From contig NZ_CP055930.1 in the NCBI RefSeq assembly GCF_013927005.1, positions 2,418,001 to 2,482,000 of the forward strand: a DNA stretch of 64,000 bases, given 5' to 3'. Shown here piece after piece: positions 1 to 14,083 of the stretch; position 1 is the first letter of the stretch; each line of letters starts with the position of its first letter. Both the position numbers and the translations under genes were made by a program. Origin of the DNA: Enterobacter sp. RHBSTW-00175 (GTDB taxonomy: Bacteria; Pseudomonadota; Gammaproteobacteria; Enterobacterales; Enterobacteriaceae). The notes beneath the pieces are model-generated. The model was not told the origin of the DNA and searched no databases. It was given only the letters and a program-made list of their open reading frames with translations.

Positions 1-875
<875 letters not shown>

Positions 876-886
876 TTAATATGTCA

Positions 887-920
887 TGAAAAATGCCGGC
901 GAAATGCCGGCATTTTTTTA
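887..920 (+). terminator. Rho-independent terminator of pgi
   Basis: A GC-rich stem (AAATGCCGGC paired with GCCGGCATTT, loop of about five bases) is followed by a run of seven T. It begins 12 bases after the pgi stop codon. Confidence 0.9.
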
Positions 921-1241
921 TCGGATAATTCCTGATGTCTGTTATTTAACTCAAATTACTGTTCTGAGTTTAATCTGAAAAAGTCCATTAACCTGTTAAT
1001 TACTGCGGTTTATTTTAGGAATATACGGAGAATGAAACTGGTAATAACTTATTATAACTTTATGAATGTAATGGGATTTATATTTATTTAATTATTGTTG
1101 TGTGTCGCAAATATCCAATATTCTGAAAACTCCCTCTCTATTTACCTGCACGGCAATCCCTCTGCTTTAGTTGTGTATACTCGATTCCGCTCGAAATTCT
1201 TTTTGGGCACATCTCCATTCATTCAATGAAGGGAAATTGTT
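921..1241 (+). promoter_or_regulatory. AT-rich leader and promoter region of yjbEFGH
   Basis: About 320 bases without a gene, distinctly AT-rich between 1030 and 1110. It must hold the yjbE promoter. In E. coli this operon is controlled by the Rcs phosphorelay, but I could not fix an RcsB box or a start site by eye. A ribosome binding site (GAAGGGAAA) lies just before the yjbE ATG. Confidence 0.5.
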
Positions 1242-1484
1242 ATGAAGAAAGTACTGTATGGCATTTTTGCCATATCTGCGCTTGCGGCGACATCTGTATA
1301 TGCGGCTCCGGTTCAGGTCGGGGAAGCTGCAGGGTCGGCAGCGACGTCTGCGTCTGCGGGGAGTTCTACCGCAGCCAGCACCAGCACCGTAAGTTCAGCC
1401 GTGGGTGTCGCGCTGGCGGCAACCGGTGGCGGTGATGGCTCCAATACCGGAACCACGACCACCACGACGACCAGCACCCAGTAA
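1242..1484 (+). CDS. yjbE: YjbE, small secreted protein of the exopolysaccharide operon
   Basis: An 80-residue protein with a Sec signal peptide (KK, then a hydrophobic stretch ending in VYAAP, about residues 1-21). A low-complexity mature part follows, rich in Ala, Ser, Gly and Thr, and it ends in a run of threonines. In E. coli, yjbE is the first gene of yjbEFGH, an operon whose expression raises an extracellular polysaccharide. The molecular role of YjbE is unknown. A larger frame beginning at 1226 in another phase is a shadow. The composition suggests an unstructured periplasmic or surface protein; that is inference. Confidence 0.9.
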   Translation: MKKVLYGIFAISALAATSVYAAPVQVGEAAGSAATSASAGSSTAASTSTVSSAVGVALAATGGGDGSNTGTTTTTTTSTQ

Positions 1485-1501
1485 TACCGGGTGTTTTAAT
1501 C

Positions 1502-1525
1502 ATAACCACACTTCGGTGTGGTTAT
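1502..1525 (+). other. Stable TTCG hairpin between yjbE and yjbF
   Basis: ATAACCACAC and GTGTGGTTAT pair around a TTCG tetraloop, followed by only a short T-rich stretch. It lies 18 bases after the yjbE stop and 22 before the yjbF start. It may act as a partial terminator or as an mRNA 3' end protector that lowers expression of the downstream genes relative to yjbE. Confidence 0.6.
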
Positions 1526-1547
1526 TTCGCCCCTTCGGAGAAGAGTC

Positions 1548-2186
1548 GTGAAGCGACCTGCAATCATCATGATTTGCCTGCTCTTGCAGGCGTGCTCAGC
1601 CACCACTAAAGGGCTGGGGAATTCGCTGTGGGACAGCATGTTTGGTACGCCTGGCGTCCATCTTACTGATGACGATATCCAGAACATGCCTTATGCCAGC
1701 CAGTACATGCAGTTAAACGATGGCCCGCAACTGTTTGTGGTGCTCGCTTTCGATGAAAACGGGCAGCAGAAATGGGTGACGCAGGATCAGGCCACCATCG
1801 TGATGCAGCATGGTCGCATCGTAAAAACGCTGCTCGGCGGCGACAACCTGCTTGAGGTCCACAACCTTGCGGCCGACCCGCTCATCAAGCCGAATCAGGT
1901 AACCGACGGCGCAAGCTGGACACGCACGATGGGCTGGACGGAACACAAACAGGTGCGCTACGCCACGGCACACTCTGTATTCCGCTGGGACGGTACGGAC
2001 AGCGTAAGGGTCGGCAGCGATGAAACCCAGGTTCGCGTGCTGGATGAAGCGGTCACGACCGACCAGGCAAGCTGGCATAACCGCTACTGGGTGGATGAAG
2101 AAGGGCAGATACGCCAGTCACTACAGTACCTCGGCGCTAATTTCTTCCCGGTAAAAACCACTCTGATCAAGGCGGCGAAACCATGA
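1548..2186 (+). CDS. yjbF: YjbF, outer-membrane lipoprotein of the exopolysaccharide operon
   Basis: A 212-residue lipoprotein. The GTG at 1548 is chosen because it follows GGAGAAGAG and gives the E. coli length. The signal ends in a lipobox (LLLQAC) at about residue 16, and the frame upstream of 1548 has no support. The protein belongs to the YjbF/GfcB group (group 4 capsule lipoproteins), thought to work with YjbG and YjbH in polysaccharide export or assembly. Its stop overlaps the yjbG start (ATGA), so the two are translationally coupled. The exact role is unknown in the family. Confidence 0.9.
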   Translation: MKRPAIIMICLLLQACSATTKGLGNSLWDSMFGTPGVHLTDDDIQNMPYASQYMQLNDGPQLFVVLAFDENGQQKWVTQDQATIVMQHGRIVKTLLGGDNLLEVHNLAADPLIKPNQVTDGASWTRTMGWTEHKQVRYATAHSVFRWDGTDSVRVGSDETQVRVLDEAVTTDQASWHNRYWVDEEGQIRQSLQYLGANFFPVKTTLIKAAKP

Positions 2187-2920
2187 AAATCCGCACTAGC
2201 ATGGCGCTGATCCTGTGCCTTGCCGCGCCGCTGGCCTGGTCTGCGGGCACGGTGAAGGTTTACACGCCTGACAGCACACAACCCAAAACCTTAACCAATG
2301 CCGGGCATCTGCTTGATCTTGTCGGCCAGCCAAGGCTTGCAAACAGCTGGTGGCCCGGGGCTGTTATCAGCGAGCGTCAGGCAACGGTGCTGGCAGAACA
2401 AAAACAGCGCGCGTTGCTCGCAAGGCTTACCGGCCTTGCAGAACAGGAAGATGGCGATGACGCGGCGGCAATCAACAGCGTTCGCCAGCAGATGCAGACG
2501 CTGAAGATAACCGGCCGCCAGCAGATCAATCTCGACCCGGATGCGGTGAGAGTGGCAGAGAACGGCAACCCAACGCTCGAAGGGGGGTACACGCTCTGGC
2601 TTCCGGCTCAGCCTTCAACCATCACCGTGATGGGGCTTGTCAGCAGTCCGGGTAAAAAGCCCTTCACGCCAGGGCGCGATGTGGCGAGTTACCTTGACGA
2701 GCAGAGCGCGTTAAGCGGCGCGGATAACAGCTACGCCTGGGTAGTTTATCCCGACGGGCGCACGCAAAAAGTCCCTGTGGCCTACTGGAACAAACGCCAT
2801 ATCGAGCCCATGCCCGGCAGCGTGATTTTTGTCGGCTTTGCCGACCACTTCTGGACGAAGGCATATGACGGACTCAACGCCGATATCCTTCACACCCTGA
2901 TGCAGCGGATACCGGATTAA
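2183..2920 (+). CDS. yjbG: YjbG, periplasmic protein of the exopolysaccharide operon
   Basis: 245 residues, the same length as the E. coli protein, with a signal peptide ending at about residue 21 (PLAWSAG). It belongs to the YjbG/GfcC family of periplasmic capsule-biosynthesis proteins, whose structures contain beta-grasp-like domains. Its start overlaps the yjbF stop by four bases, and its stop shares one base with the yjbH start. A direct role in polysaccharide handling is inferred from the operon and from GfcC; no enzymatic motif is visible. Confidence 0.9.
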   Translation: MKIRTSMALILCLAAPLAWSAGTVKVYTPDSTQPKTLTNAGHLLDLVGQPRLANSWWPGAVISERQATVLAEQKQRALLARLTGLAEQEDGDDAAAINSVRQQMQTLKITGRQQINLDPDAVRVAENGNPTLEGGYTLWLPAQPSTITVMGLVSSPGKKPFTPGRDVASYLDEQSALSGADNSYAWVVYPDGRTQKVPVAYWNKRHIEPMPGSVIFVGFADHFWTKAYDGLNADILHTLMQRIPD

Positions 2921-5016
2921 TGAAAAGAACTTATCTCTACAGCATGTTAGCGCTGTGCGTTAGCGCTGCCTGCCATGCAGAAACGTATCCGGCGCCTGTT
3001 GGTCCATCGCAATCGGACTTCGGCGGTGTCGGGTTAATGCAAACGCCCACGGCACGCATGGCGCGTGAAGGGGAACTGAGCCTTAACTATCGCGATAACG
3101 ATCAGTACCGCTATTACTCTGCTTCTGTGCAGCTGTTTCCATGGCTTGAAACCACGCTGCGTTATACCGATGTGCGCACCAAAAAATACAGCAGCGTAGA
3201 GGCATTCTCCGGCGACCAGACATACAAAGATAAAGCTTTCGACGTCAAACTGCGCTTGTGGGAAGAGAGCTACTGGATGCCGCAAGTGTCCGTGGGGGCG
3301 CGGGATATCGGCGGTACGGGCCTGTTTGATGCGGAGTATATTGTTGCCAGCAAAGCCTGGGGCCCGTTTGATTTCTCGTTGGGTATGGGCTGGGGGTATC
3401 TCGGCACCAGCGGTAACGTGAAAAACCCGTTCTGCTCCTACAGCGACAAATATTGTTATCGCGACAACAGCTACCAGAAAGCCGGCTCCATCAACGGCGA
3501 CCAGATGTTCCATGGCCCGGCCTCACTGTTTGGCGGCGTAGAATACCAGACGCCGTGGCAGCCATTACGCCTCAAGCTGGAGTACGAAGGGAATAACTAC
3601 AGCGACGATTTCGCCGGGAAGATTGAGCAGAAGAGCAAGTTTAACGTCGGCGCCATTTACCGCGTCACCGATTGGGCCGACGTTAACCTCAGCTATGAGC
3701 GCGGTAACACCGTGATGTTTGGTTTCACCCTGCGCACCAACTTCAATGATATGCGGCCGCATTACAACGACAATGCACGGCCTGCGTATCAGCCCGAGCC
3801 GCAGGACGCCATTATTCAGCACTCCGTGGTGGCCAACCAGCTTACGCTGCTGAAATACAACGCGGGCCTGGCGGATCCGAAAATTCAGGTGAAAGGCGAC
3901 ACACTTTACGTCACCGGCGAGCAGGTGAAATACCGCGACTCGCGTGAAGGGAGCGAGCGCGCCAACCGGATAATCATGAACGATCTGCCGGACGGGATCC
4001 GCACGATCCGCGTCACGGAAAACCGCCTTAATTTACCGCAGGTGACCACGGAAACGGATGTGGCCAGCCTGAAACGCCATCTGGAAGGTGAACCGCTGGG
4101 CCATGAAACCGAGCTGGTGCAAAAACGCATTGAGCCTGTTGTGCCTGATACCACCGAGCAGGGCTGGTATATCGATAAATCGCGCTTTGATTTCCATATC
4201 GATCCGGTGCTGAGCCAGTCCGTCGGCGGGCCGGAAAACTTCTACATGTATCAGCTGGGTGTAATGGCCACGGCGGATCTGTGGGTTACTGACCATCTGC
4301 TGACCACTGGTAGTCTGTTTGGCAACATCGCCAACAACTACGACAAATTCAACTACACCAACCCGCCAAACGACTCGAAGCTGCCGCGCGTGCGTACACG
4401 CGTGCGTGAGTACGTGCAGAATAATGCCTATGTGAATAACCTCCAGGCGAACTACTTCCAGTACTTCGGCAACGGTTTCTACGGCCAGGTGTACGGTGGC
4501 TATCTGGAAACCATGTACGGCGGCGCGGGGGCAGAGGTGCTTTACCGTCCTGTTGACAGCAACTGGGCGTTTGGAGTGGATGCCAACTACGTGAAACAGC
4601 GTGACTGGCGCAGTGCGCAGGACATGATGAAGTTCACCGATTACAGCGTTAAAACTGGTCATCTGACAGCCTACTGGACGCCATCGTTCGCCCCGGATGT
4701 GCTGGTCAAAGCCAGCGTCGGGCAGTATCTGGCGGGGGATAAAGGCGGTACGCTGGATATCTCTAAACACTTCGACAGCGGTGTTGTGGTGGGCGGTTAT
4801 GCCACTATCACCAACGTGTCACCGGATGAATACGGGGAAGGAGACTTCACCAAAGGGGTGTATGTATCGATTCCGCTGGATCTGTTCTCCACCAGTGCGA
4901 CGCGCAGCCGCGCGGCAATCGGCTGGACGCCACTCACGCGTGACGGTGGCCAGCAGCTTGGGCGTAAGTTCCAGCTGTACGACATGACCAGCGATAAGAA
5001 CATTAACTTCCGCTGA
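2920..5016 (+). CDS. yjbH: YjbH, outer-membrane beta-barrel lipoprotein-like exopolysaccharide protein
   Basis: 698 residues, matching the E. coli length. It has an N-terminal signal peptide (ending near CHAETYP) and long amphipathic, aromatic-rich segments typical of outer-membrane strands. It is the YjbH/GfcD type, in which two beta-barrel-like domains flank a central soluble segment. It is the largest product of yjbEFGH and the likely outer-membrane passage for the polymer (inference from fold and operon). Start and yjbG stop overlap as TAATG. A REP pair follows the stop. Confidence 0.9.
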   Translation: MKRTYLYSMLALCVSAACHAETYPAPVGPSQSDFGGVGLMQTPTARMAREGELSLNYRDNDQYRYYSASVQLFPWLETTLRYTDVRTKKYSSVEAFSGDQTYKDKAFDVKLRLWEESYWMPQVSVGARDIGGTGLFDAEYIVASKAWGPFDFSLGMGWGYLGTSGNVKNPFCSYSDKYCYRDNSYQKAGSINGDQMFHGPASLFGGVEYQTPWQPLRLKLEYEGNNYSDDFAGKIEQKSKFNVGAIYRVTDWADVNLSYERGNTVMFGFTLRTNFNDMRPHYNDNARPAYQPEPQDAIIQHSVVANQLTLLKYNAGLADPKIQVKGDTLYVTGEQVKYRDSREGSERANRIIMNDLPDGIRTIRVTENRLNLPQVTTETDVASLKRHLEGEPLGHETELVQKRIEPVVPDTTEQGWYIDKSRFDFHIDPVLSQSVGGPENFYMYQLGVMATADLWVTDHLLTTGSLFGNIANNYDKFNYTNPPNDSKLPRVRTRVREYVQNNAYVNNLQANYFQYFGNGFYGQVYGGYLETMYGGAGAEVLYRPVDSNWAFGVDANYVKQRDWRSAQDMMKFTDYSVKTGHLTAYWTPSFAPDVLVKASVGQYLAGDKGGTLDISKHFDSGVVVGGYATITNVSPDEYGEGDFTKGVYVSIPLDLFSTSATRSRAAIGWTPLTRDGGQQLGRKFQLYDMTSDKNINFR

Positions 5017-5024
5017 TGTTTGTT

Positions 5025-5100
5025 TGCCCGGTGGCGCTGCGCTTACCGGGCCTACGATAGTGTTTTTTGTAGGCCGGGCAAACGCAGTGCCGCCCGGCAA
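5025..5100. repeat. REP (BIME) pair downstream of yjbH
   Basis: Two imperfect palindromes of REP type in opposite orientation (TGCCCGGTGGCGCTGCGC and its inverted partner GTAGGCCGGGCAAACGCA) are separated by about 15 bases. Confidence 0.85.
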
Positions 5101-5195
5101 GAATGCTCATGCGGACAAAACATAAACAAAAAATATAGATCTCCGTCACATTTTTGCGTTATACAGGAACCTCGCCCTGGAGAATGAGGTGCTGT

Positions 5196-5606
5196 ATGAC
5201 ATCCCTGACTCGTCCGCGTGTTGAGTTTATCTCAACAATCCTCCAGACCGTGCTGAATCTCGGTCTGCTGAGCCTTGGTCTGATACTGGTCGTCTTTCTG
5301 GGAAAAGAAACGGTGCATCTGGCGGATGTGCTGTTCGCCCCTGAACAAACCAGCAAATATGCGCTGGTAGAAGGACTGGTGGTCTACTTTCTCTACTTTG
5401 AATTTATCGCCCTGATTGTGAAGTATTTTCAGTCAGGCTTTCACTTCCCGCTACGCTATTTTGTCTACATTGGGATCACGGCGATAGTGCGGCTGATCAT
5501 CGTCGATCATAAATCTCCCCTGGATGTGCTGATCTATTCGGCGGCGATCCTGCTTTTGGTTATCACCCTCTGGCTGTGCAACTCTAAACGGCTGAAACGA
5601 GAATAA
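5196..5606 (+). CDS. psiE: PsiE, phosphate-starvation-inducible inner-membrane protein
   Basis: 136 residues, almost identical to E. coli PsiE when started at the ATG at 5196 ([11 protein letters not shown]). The frame is open upstream to 5154, but that part has no family support. Four hydrophobic helices are visible (about residues 15-37, 55-77, 83-103 and 106-128). In E. coli the gene responds to phosphate starvation through PhoB and is repressed by cAMP-CRP. The biochemical function is unknown. It converges on malG across a terminator on the opposite strand. Confidence 0.93.
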   Translation: MTSLTRPRVEFISTILQTVLNLGLLSLGLILVVFLGKETVHLADVLFAPEQTSKYALVEGLVVYFLYFEFIALIVKYFQSGFHFPLRYFVYIGITAIVRLIIVDHKSPLDVLIYSAAILLLVITLWLCNSKRLKRE

Positions 5607-5632
5607 AAAAAGGGCGCTCCGAAGAGCGCCTA
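5605..5632 (-). terminator. Terminator of the malEFG transcript
   Basis: On the minus strand GGCGCTC-TTC-GGAGCGCC is followed by seven T. It lies 71 bases past the malG stop and abuts the psiE stop. The U tract is only on the malG strand. Confidence 0.85.
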
Positions 5633-5702
5633 ACAACAGTCACAAGTTGGGTCAATACAATACGTCAAAGTTGAGGGTTGCAGTGGCATAACACAATGAA
5701 AC
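5607..5702 (-). ncRNA. Candidate small RNA from the malG 3' UTR (MdoR/MalH position)
   Basis: In E. coli an Hfq-dependent small RNA (named MdoR or MalH) is cut from the malG 3' UTR and acts on porin mRNAs. Here the same position holds about 95 untranslated bases ending in a strong intrinsic terminator with a T7 tail, the usual shape of an Hfq-bound 3'-derived RNA. I see the position and terminator only; conservation of the seed could not be checked. Confidence 0.4.
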
Positions 5703-6593
5703 TTAACCTTTTACACCGCCCGCCGTCAGGCCGTTAACCAGCCAGCGCTGCGCCAGCAGGAACACCACGGTAATCGGGATGGCAGAGAGTACAGCTGCCG
5801 CAGCAAAGTCGCCCCACAGGTAGTTTTGCGGGTTGAGGTATTGCTGCATCCCTACCGCCAGGGTGTAGCTGTTCACATCGCGCAGTAACAGAGACGCGAC
5901 CGGCACTTCGGTGATAGCGGCGATAAACGACAGGATAAACACCACCGCCAGGATAGGCACCGACAGTGGCAGCAGTACCAGACGGAACGCCTGCCATGGG
6001 GTTGCGCCATCCAGCGCCGCCGCTTCTTCCAGCGAGTTGTCGATGGTTTCGAAATACCCTTTGATGGTCCACACATGCAGTGCGATACCGCCAAGATAGG
6101 CGAAGATCACGCCGCCGTGCGTGTTCAGGCCGATAAACGGCACATACTGCCCAAGGCGGTCAAACAAGGCATACAAGGCGACCAGAGACAGTACCGCCGG
6201 GAACATCTGGAAAATCAACATCCCTTTCAGCAGTGTAGCTTTGCCCGGGAAGCGCATACGGGCGAAAGCATACGCACAGGTGGTTGAGAGCGTTACGATA
6301 CCAATCGCGGTGATCCCGGCGATTTTTATCGAGTTCCACAGCCACAGCAGCACCGGGAACGGTGGCGGCGTGACGCGGCCATCCGCATGTTCCACGCTAA
6401 AGCCAAGCGCTAACTTCCAGTGTTCCCAGGAGATTTCATCCGGGATCAGGCTACCTGTCGCAAAGTTACCCGAGCGCAGGGAGATGGCGATGACCATCAG
6501 CAGCGGGAACATGATTGCTGCGATAAAAATCAGCAGGCCTAAATGCGTCGCGAAGAGGCGCAGCTTCTGAGATTTGGGTTGAACCATAGACAT
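5703..6593 (-). CDS. malG: Maltose/maltodextrin ABC transporter permease MalG
   Basis: 296 residues, the normal MalG length. It forms the inner-membrane channel with MalF. Six hydrophobic helices are visible, and the EAA loop ([15 protein letters not shown]) that contacts the MalK ATPase is intact. It is the last gene of malEFG, starting 14 bases after the malF stop. Expression is MalT- and maltotriose-dependent through the shared region upstream of malE. Confidence 0.97.
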   Translation of the reverse strand: MSMVQPKSQKLRLFATHLGLLIFIAAIMFPLLMVIAISLRSGNFATGSLIPDEISWEHWKLALGFSVEHADGRVTPPPFPVLLWLWNSIKIAGITAIGIVTLSTTCAYAFARMRFPGKATLLKGMLIFQMFPAVLSLVALYALFDRLGQYVPFIGLNTHGGVIFAYLGGIALHVWTIKGYFETIDNSLEEAAALDGATPWQAFRLVLLPLSVPILAVVFILSFIAAITEVPVASLLLRDVNSYTLAVGMQQYLNPQNYLWGDFAAAAVLSAIPITVVFLLAQRWLVNGLTAGGVKG

Positions 6594-6607
6594 AATCAGT
6601 GCCCTCC

Positions 6608-8149
6608 TTAATCAAATTTCATTCGTGTAGCTTTCAGATTCACAATCGCCAGAGCGCCTACCAGCAGGAAGATCAGGGTGGCAATCGCCGCCGCCAGACC
6701 GAAGTCCTGACCACCGCCACCTTCGAAGGCGATACGGTAGGTGTAGCTCACGAGCAGGTCGGTATAGCCTGCGGGCGTTGTGGTGCCAAGACGGTCAGGG
6801 CCGCCGTTGGTCAACAGCTGAATCAGTACGAAGTTGTTAAAGTTAAAAGCAAAGCTTGCAATCATCAGCGGCGTCAGCGGTTTAATAAGCAGCGGCAGCG
6901 TGATTTTAAAGAAGTTCTGGAACGGGCCAGCGCCATCCATTGCCGAGGCTTCGTACAGGTCGTCCGGGATGGCTTTCAGCAGGCCCATGCACAGGATCAT
7001 CATGTACGGATAACCAAGCCAGGTGTTCACGATGATAATCATCGAACGGGCCGTTGTCGGGTCGCTGAACCAGGCCGGTTTGATACCGAACAGTGCGCTC
7101 AGCATCATGTTGATTTCACCGAAGCTCTGGTTAAACAGCCCTTTGAAAATCAGAATCGAGATAAACGATGGTACGGCATACGGCAGGATAAGCAGCACGC
7201 GGTAAATCGCTTTGCCTTTCAGTGATTCCCACTGCACGAGACACGCCAGCACCATGCCCACGGCAACGGTCAGGATCACGGTCAGCACCGAGAAGACGAC
7301 CGTCCAGACAAAGATGGCGAAGAAGGGTTTTTGAATGCCTTCATCGGTAAACACGCGGGCAAAGTTGTCCCAGCCGATGGTCACGGTATAGCCCGGGCTG
7401 AGTTTGTCATCACCCCATTTGCCATCGGCAGTGATGGACTGATAGAAACCAATGTCGTTGTTCGGGCGATATTTCACGCCGCTCTGGTTGTTAGTCAGCG
7501 TGCCGTCATTGGCCAGTGTGTAAAGCGGCTGAGTGCCGGAGAACTGGCGCAGTGAACTCATGGTCACTTTGCTTTCATCGGGCAGCATGGCAGTCAACTG
7601 GGTCAGTGCCAGGCGGTTCTGGGTAATGATTCGCAGGTTGGCGCGTTCACCTTCCGGCAGGGCGGCCTCTTTTAAGGCCAGCTTCTGTTCGCCGCCGAAT
7701 TTGAACGTGTCGGAAACAAAGCTTTTACCGCTCTCTTCGTCAGTGAGTGCTAACTTCCACTCATCACCCGCAGGATACAAGCCGAAGTTGAAGGTCTTAC
7801 CCGCCTGGTATGAGCGATCCAGAAGCACCTGCGTTGCGCGTTCTTGCGCCAACTGGTTGGTGCTGCTGTAGTTAGTAAAGGCGATAGCAATGGTACAAAT
7901 CAGCGGGAACAGGACGAACAGCCCCATCCCGGCGACACCCGGATAAACGTAACGCCATGCATAGGCTTTACGATTAGCGAAAATATACAGGCCAGCAGAG
8001 CTTAAAATCAGCGTCACGATGGCGAACAGGTACTCCCCCTGTACGTACATTAAAACAATCAAGTAGCCCACCAGCAGGCATAACAGACCAATCACTGACC
8101 ATTTCAGTGTGTCACTTTGCCACCAGTGTTTCTTTTTAATGACATCCAT
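6608..8149 (-). CDS. malF: Maltose/maltodextrin ABC transporter permease MalF
   Basis: 513 residues (E. coli 514). After the N-terminal helices comes the large periplasmic P2 loop characteristic of enterobacterial MalF (about residues 95-275), then the permease core. The core has the EAA motif [15 protein letters not shown] near residue 400. MalF and MalG form the transmembrane path for maltodextrins delivered by MalE. It is separated from malE by a REP pair and closely followed by malG. Confidence 0.97.
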   Translation of the reverse strand: MDVIKKKHWWQSDTLKWSVIGLLCLLVGYLIVLMYVQGEYLFAIVTLILSSAGLYIFANRKAYAWRYVYPGVAGMGLFVLFPLICTIAIAFTNYSSTNQLAQERATQVLLDRSYQAGKTFNFGLYPAGDEWKLALTDEESGKSFVSDTFKFGGEQKLALKEAALPEGERANLRIITQNRLALTQLTAMLPDESKVTMSSLRQFSGTQPLYTLANDGTLTNNQSGVKYRPNNDIGFYQSITADGKWGDDKLSPGYTVTIGWDNFARVFTDEGIQKPFFAIFVWTVVFSVLTVILTVAVGMVLACLVQWESLKGKAIYRVLLILPYAVPSFISILIFKGLFNQSFGEINMMLSALFGIKPAWFSDPTTARSMIIIVNTWLGYPYMMILCMGLLKAIPDDLYEASAMDGAGPFQNFFKITLPLLIKPLTPLMIASFAFNFNNFVLIQLLTNGGPDRLGTTTPAGYTDLLVSYTYRIAFEGGGGQDFGLAAAIATLIFLLVGALAIVNLKATRMKFD

Positions 8150-8183
8150 GGGGTTCTTCCTCTACAACGGTGAAAACTTATTG

Positions 8184-8259
8184 TCAGGTGGCGCTGCGCT
8201 TACCTGACCTACGGATCGTGCCGTAGTCGTAGGGCGGGTAAGCGCAAGCGCCACCCGCC
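8184..8259. repeat. REP (BIME) pair between malE and malF
   Basis: Two opposed REP palindromes (CAGGTGGCGCTGCGCTTACC and GGCGGGTAAGCGCAAGCGCC). In E. coli a REP pair at this place protects the upstream malE mRNA from 3' exonucleases and so makes MalE more abundant than MalF and MalG. The position is the same here. Confidence 0.85.
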
Positions 8260-8270
8260 GTTTTTCTGAC

Positions 8271-9832
<1,562 letters not shown>

Positions 9833-10942
9833 ATGGCGAGCGTACAGCTGCGTAATGTAACGAAAGCCTGGGGCGACGTAGTGGTGTCGAAAGACATCAA
9901 TCTGGACATCACCGAAGGTGAGTTTGTGGTGTTTGTTGGCCCATCAGGCTGCGGTAAATCTACTCTGCTGCGTATGATTGCCGGTCTTGAAACGATCACC
10001 AGTGGCGATTTGTTCATTGGTGAAACCCGTATGAACGACATCCCGCCTGCCGAACGTGGTGTAGGCATGGTGTTCCAGTCTTATGCACTTTATCCACACC
10101 TGTCCGTTGCCGAAAACATGTCATTTGGCCTGAAGCTGGCAGGGGCGAAAAAAGAGGTGATTAACCAGCGTGTGACTCAGGTCGCCGAAGTTTTACAGCT
10201 GGCTCACCTGCTGGAGCGTAAACCAAAAGCGCTCTCCGGTGGTCAGCGTCAACGTGTGGCAATTGGCCGTACGCTGGTGGCGGAACCGCGCGTGTTCCTG
10301 CTTGATGAACCTCTTTCTAACCTGGATGCCGCACTGCGCGTCCAGATGCGTATCGAAATTTCCCGTCTGCACAAGCGTCTTGGTCGCACCATGATTTACG
10401 TCACCCACGATCAGGTCGAAGCGATGACGCTGGCCGACAAGATTGTGGTGCTGGATGCCGGTCGTGTGGCGCAGGTGGGCAAACCGCTGGAGCTTTATCA
10501 CTACCCGGCAGACCGCTTTGTTGCGGGCTTTATTGGCTCGCCAAAGATGAACTTCCTGCCGGTCAAAGTGACAGCCACCGCGATTGAACAGGTACAGGTG
10601 GAGCTGCCAAACCGCCAGCAAGTCTGGCTGCCCGTTGACAGCGCCAACGTACAGGTAGGGGCGAATATGTCCCTCGGAATTCGCCCTGAACATTTACTGC
10701 CGAGCCACATCGCTGATGTGACGCTGGAAGGTGAAGTTCAGGTTGTAGAACAGCTTGGTCACGAAACACAGATTCATATCCAGATCCCCGCCATCCGTCA
10801 GAACCTGGTTTACCGCCAGAATGACGTGGTGTTGGTAGAAGAGGGTGCCACATTCGCTATCGGCTTGCCGCCAGAGCGTTGCCATCTGTTCCGTGAGGAT
10901 GGCACTGCATGTCGTCGGCTGCACAAAGAGCCAGGCGTTTAA
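9833..10942 (+). CDS. malK: Maltose transporter ATPase MalK
   Basis: 369 residues (E. coli 371). The ABC domain has Walker [10 protein letters not shown] at 36-44, the LSGGQ signature at 134-138 and Walker B FLLDEP at 155-160. The C-terminal regulatory domain, which in E. coli binds MalT and EIIA-Glc, follows from about residue 240. Two copies power MalFG in the inner membrane. The RBS GAAGGGAGAAGG lies just before the ATG. First gene of malK-lamB-malM. Confidence 0.97.
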   Translation: MASVQLRNVTKAWGDVVVSKDINLDITEGEFVVFVGPSGCGKSTLLRMIAGLETITSGDLFIGETRMNDIPPAERGVGMVFQSYALYPHLSVAENMSFGLKLAGAKKEVINQRVTQVAEVLQLAHLLERKPKALSGGQRQRVAIGRTLVAEPRVFLLDEPLSNLDAALRVQMRIEISRLHKRLGRTMIYVTHDQVEAMTLADKIVVLDAGRVAQVGKPLELYHYPADRFVAGFIGSPKMNFLPVKVTATAIEQVQVELPNRQQVWLPVDSANVQVGANMSLGIRPEHLLPSHIADVTLEGEVQVVEQLGHETQIHIQIPAIRQNLVYRQNDVVLVEEGATFAIGLPPERCHLFREDGTACRRLHKEPGV

Positions 10943-10977
10943 GCAATCCCAATAAAAGACACGAAACCATCAGGTGA

Positions 10978-12327
<1,350 letters not shown>

Positions 12328-12353
12328 TACGTAAGACCTGACGTAATGACCTA

Positions 12354-12377
12354 AAAAGAGGGGCGAAAGCCCCTCTA
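12354..12377 (+). terminator. Hairpin between lamB and malM
   Basis: GAGGGGC-GAAA-GCCCCTC, a perfect 7-base stem with a GNRA loop 30 bases after the lamB stop. The T tract is weak (TATCCTT), so it probably acts as an attenuator or 3' protector and lets some transcription into malM. Confidence 0.7.
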
Positions 12378-12441
12378 TCCTTAGGGTGCTGCGCGCTATT
12401 GCCTGGCCACCGCAGTGCTCACGCTATCAGAGGTAATAACA

Positions 12442-13395
12442 ATGAAAATGAAGAAAAGTCTCGTCGCGCTGTGCCTCTCTGCGGGGCTGCTGGCAAGTGT
12501 ACCGGCTATCACCTTTGCAGATGTGAATTTCGTTCCTCAGAATACCAGTGCTGCGCCAGCAATTCCGGCGGCGGCGCTCCAGCAACTCGCCTGGACCCCG
12601 GTTGATCAATCTAAAGTCCAGTCAACGCAGCTCTCTGCGGGCGGCCAACAGCTTAATGTTCCCGGCATTACTGGCCCGGTTGCCGCCTTTAGCGTACCGG
12701 CAAATATCGGTGAACTGACGCTGACCCTGACCAGTGAAGTGAGCAATCAAACCAGCGTATTTGCGCCTAACGTGCTGATCCTTGATCAGAATATGACGCC
12801 ATCTGCCTTCTTCCCAAGCGAGTACTTTGGCTACCAGGAACCTGGCGTGATGAGCGCTGATCGCCTGGAAGGGAAAATGCGCCTGACGCCTGCGCTGGGT
12901 CAGCAGAAGATCTATGTGCTGGTCTTCACCACCGAGAAAGACTTGCAGCAGACCACCAAGCTTATCGACCCGGCTAAAGCCTATGCAAAAGGCACAGGTA
13001 ACTCGGTACCGGATATCCCGGACCCGTTGGCGCGCCACGTAACCGATGGCCTGCTGAAGCTGAAAGTTTCAACAAACAATGCATCCAGCGTCCTGGTTGG
13101 CCCACTGTTTGGCTCCTCCGGCACCGGCCCTGTGACCGTGGGTAATACCGCCGCACCTGTTTATGCTGCTCCAGCCGCTGCGGCAGCTGCACCGGTTGCC
13201 GCTGCATCTCAGGCTCCGGCAAAACCATCCGAGCCGGTGCTCAACGATACCGAATCTTACTTTAACAACGCCATTAAGCAGGCTGTTAAGAAAGGCGATG
13301 TCGATAAAGCACTGAAGCTGCTTGATGAAGCTGAGCGTTTAGGTTCAACCACTGCCCGTTCCACCTTTATCAGCAGTGTAAAAGGCAAGGGGTAA
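12442..13395 (+). CDS. malM: MalM, periplasmic protein of the maltose regulon
   Basis: 317 residues from ATG 12442 (MKMKKSL), slightly longer than E. coli MalM (306) because of an expanded Ala/Pro-rich linker around residues 235-265. The signal peptide ends near ITFADVNF. The conserved C-terminal part (LNDTESYFNNAIKQAV to the end) is intact. MalM is a periplasmic protein of the malK-lamB-malM operon with no established activity. It ends in a strong terminator. Confidence 0.93.
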   Translation: MKMKKSLVALCLSAGLLASVPAITFADVNFVPQNTSAAPAIPAAALQQLAWTPVDQSKVQSTQLSAGGQQLNVPGITGPVAAFSVPANIGELTLTLTSEVSNQTSVFAPNVLILDQNMTPSAFFPSEYFGYQEPGVMSADRLEGKMRLTPALGQQKIYVLVFTTEKDLQQTTKLIDPAKAYAKGTGNSVPDIPDPLARHVTDGLLKLKVSTNNASSVLVGPLFGSSGTGPVTVGNTAAPVYAAPAAAAAAPVAAASQAPAKPSEPVLNDTESYFNNAIKQAVKKGDVDKALKLLDEAERLGSTTARSTFISSVKGKG

Positions 13396-13428
13396 CCGTT
13401 TCCCCACAGTGCTGATTTGTTAGTTTTA

Positions 13429-13457
13429 GTGCGCCTGAGTGGGCGCACTTTTTTTTG
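13429..13457 (+). terminator. Terminator of malK-lamB-malM
   Basis: GTGCGCC / GGCGCAC stem followed by a run of eight T, 33 bases after the malM stop. Confidence 0.9.
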
Positions 13458-13573
13458 TGTCGCCCGCGCTGTTGCGCTGTTGTTGCGATAGTGATCGCTA
13501 AATAACGTTTGGCCGCCCTCAATCCGTTTTTCTGCGATACAATGCCATTATGTTATGTATCGGAGAGTCTGGC

Positions 13574-14071
13574 ATGTCACACCCTGCGCTAACGCAACTG
13601 CGTGCGCTGCGCTATTTCGACCAAATACCTGCGCTTGACCCGGAGCAGCTTGACTGGTTGCTGCTGGAAGATTCCATGACTAAACGTTTTGAGCAACAGG
13701 GCAAAACGGTCACCGTGACGCTGATTCAGGAAGGGTTTGTCACCCCTGAGGCGATTGCCAGTGAGTTGCCGCTGCTGCCAAAAGAAGAACGCTACTGGTT
13801 ACGTGAGATTTTACTTTGTGCAGATGGCGAGCCGTGGCTTGCCGGGCGGACGGTTGTGCCTGAATCCACCTTGTCCGGGCCGGAATTAGCGCTGCAACAA
13901 CTGGGGAAAACGCCGCTGGGGCGATATCTTTTCACCTCCTCCGAACTTACCCGTGATTTTATTGAGATTGGCCGCGATGCCGATCTGTGGGGGCGCCGTT
14001 CCCGCCTTCGCCTGAGCGGTAAACCGTTAATGCTGACGGAGCTTTTTTTACCGGCATCGCCGTTGTACTGA
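13574..14071 (+). CDS. ubiC: Chorismate pyruvate-lyase UbiC
   Basis: 165 residues from ATG 13574 ([10 protein letters not shown]), the E. coli start and length; the frame open from 13550 is leader. UbiC splits chorismate into 4-hydroxybenzoate and pyruvate, the first committed step of ubiquinone synthesis, in the cytoplasm. The conserved [16 protein letters not shown] segment and the basic region near [12 protein letters not shown] are present. The next gene, ubiA, uses the product and begins 12 bases downstream. Confidence 0.97.
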   Translation: MSHPALTQLRALRYFDQIPALDPEQLDWLLLEDSMTKRFEQQGKTVTVTLIQEGFVTPEAIASELPLLPKEERYWLREILLCADGEPWLAGRTVVPESTLSGPELALQQLGKTPLGRYLFTSSELTRDFIEIGRDADLWGRRSRLRLSGKPLMLTELFLPASPLY

Positions 14072-14083
14072 GAGGAAGAAAAA

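Noticed and set aside
4033..4770. 245-codon minus-strand frame opposite yjbH
   Set aside because: Antisense shadow of yjbH.
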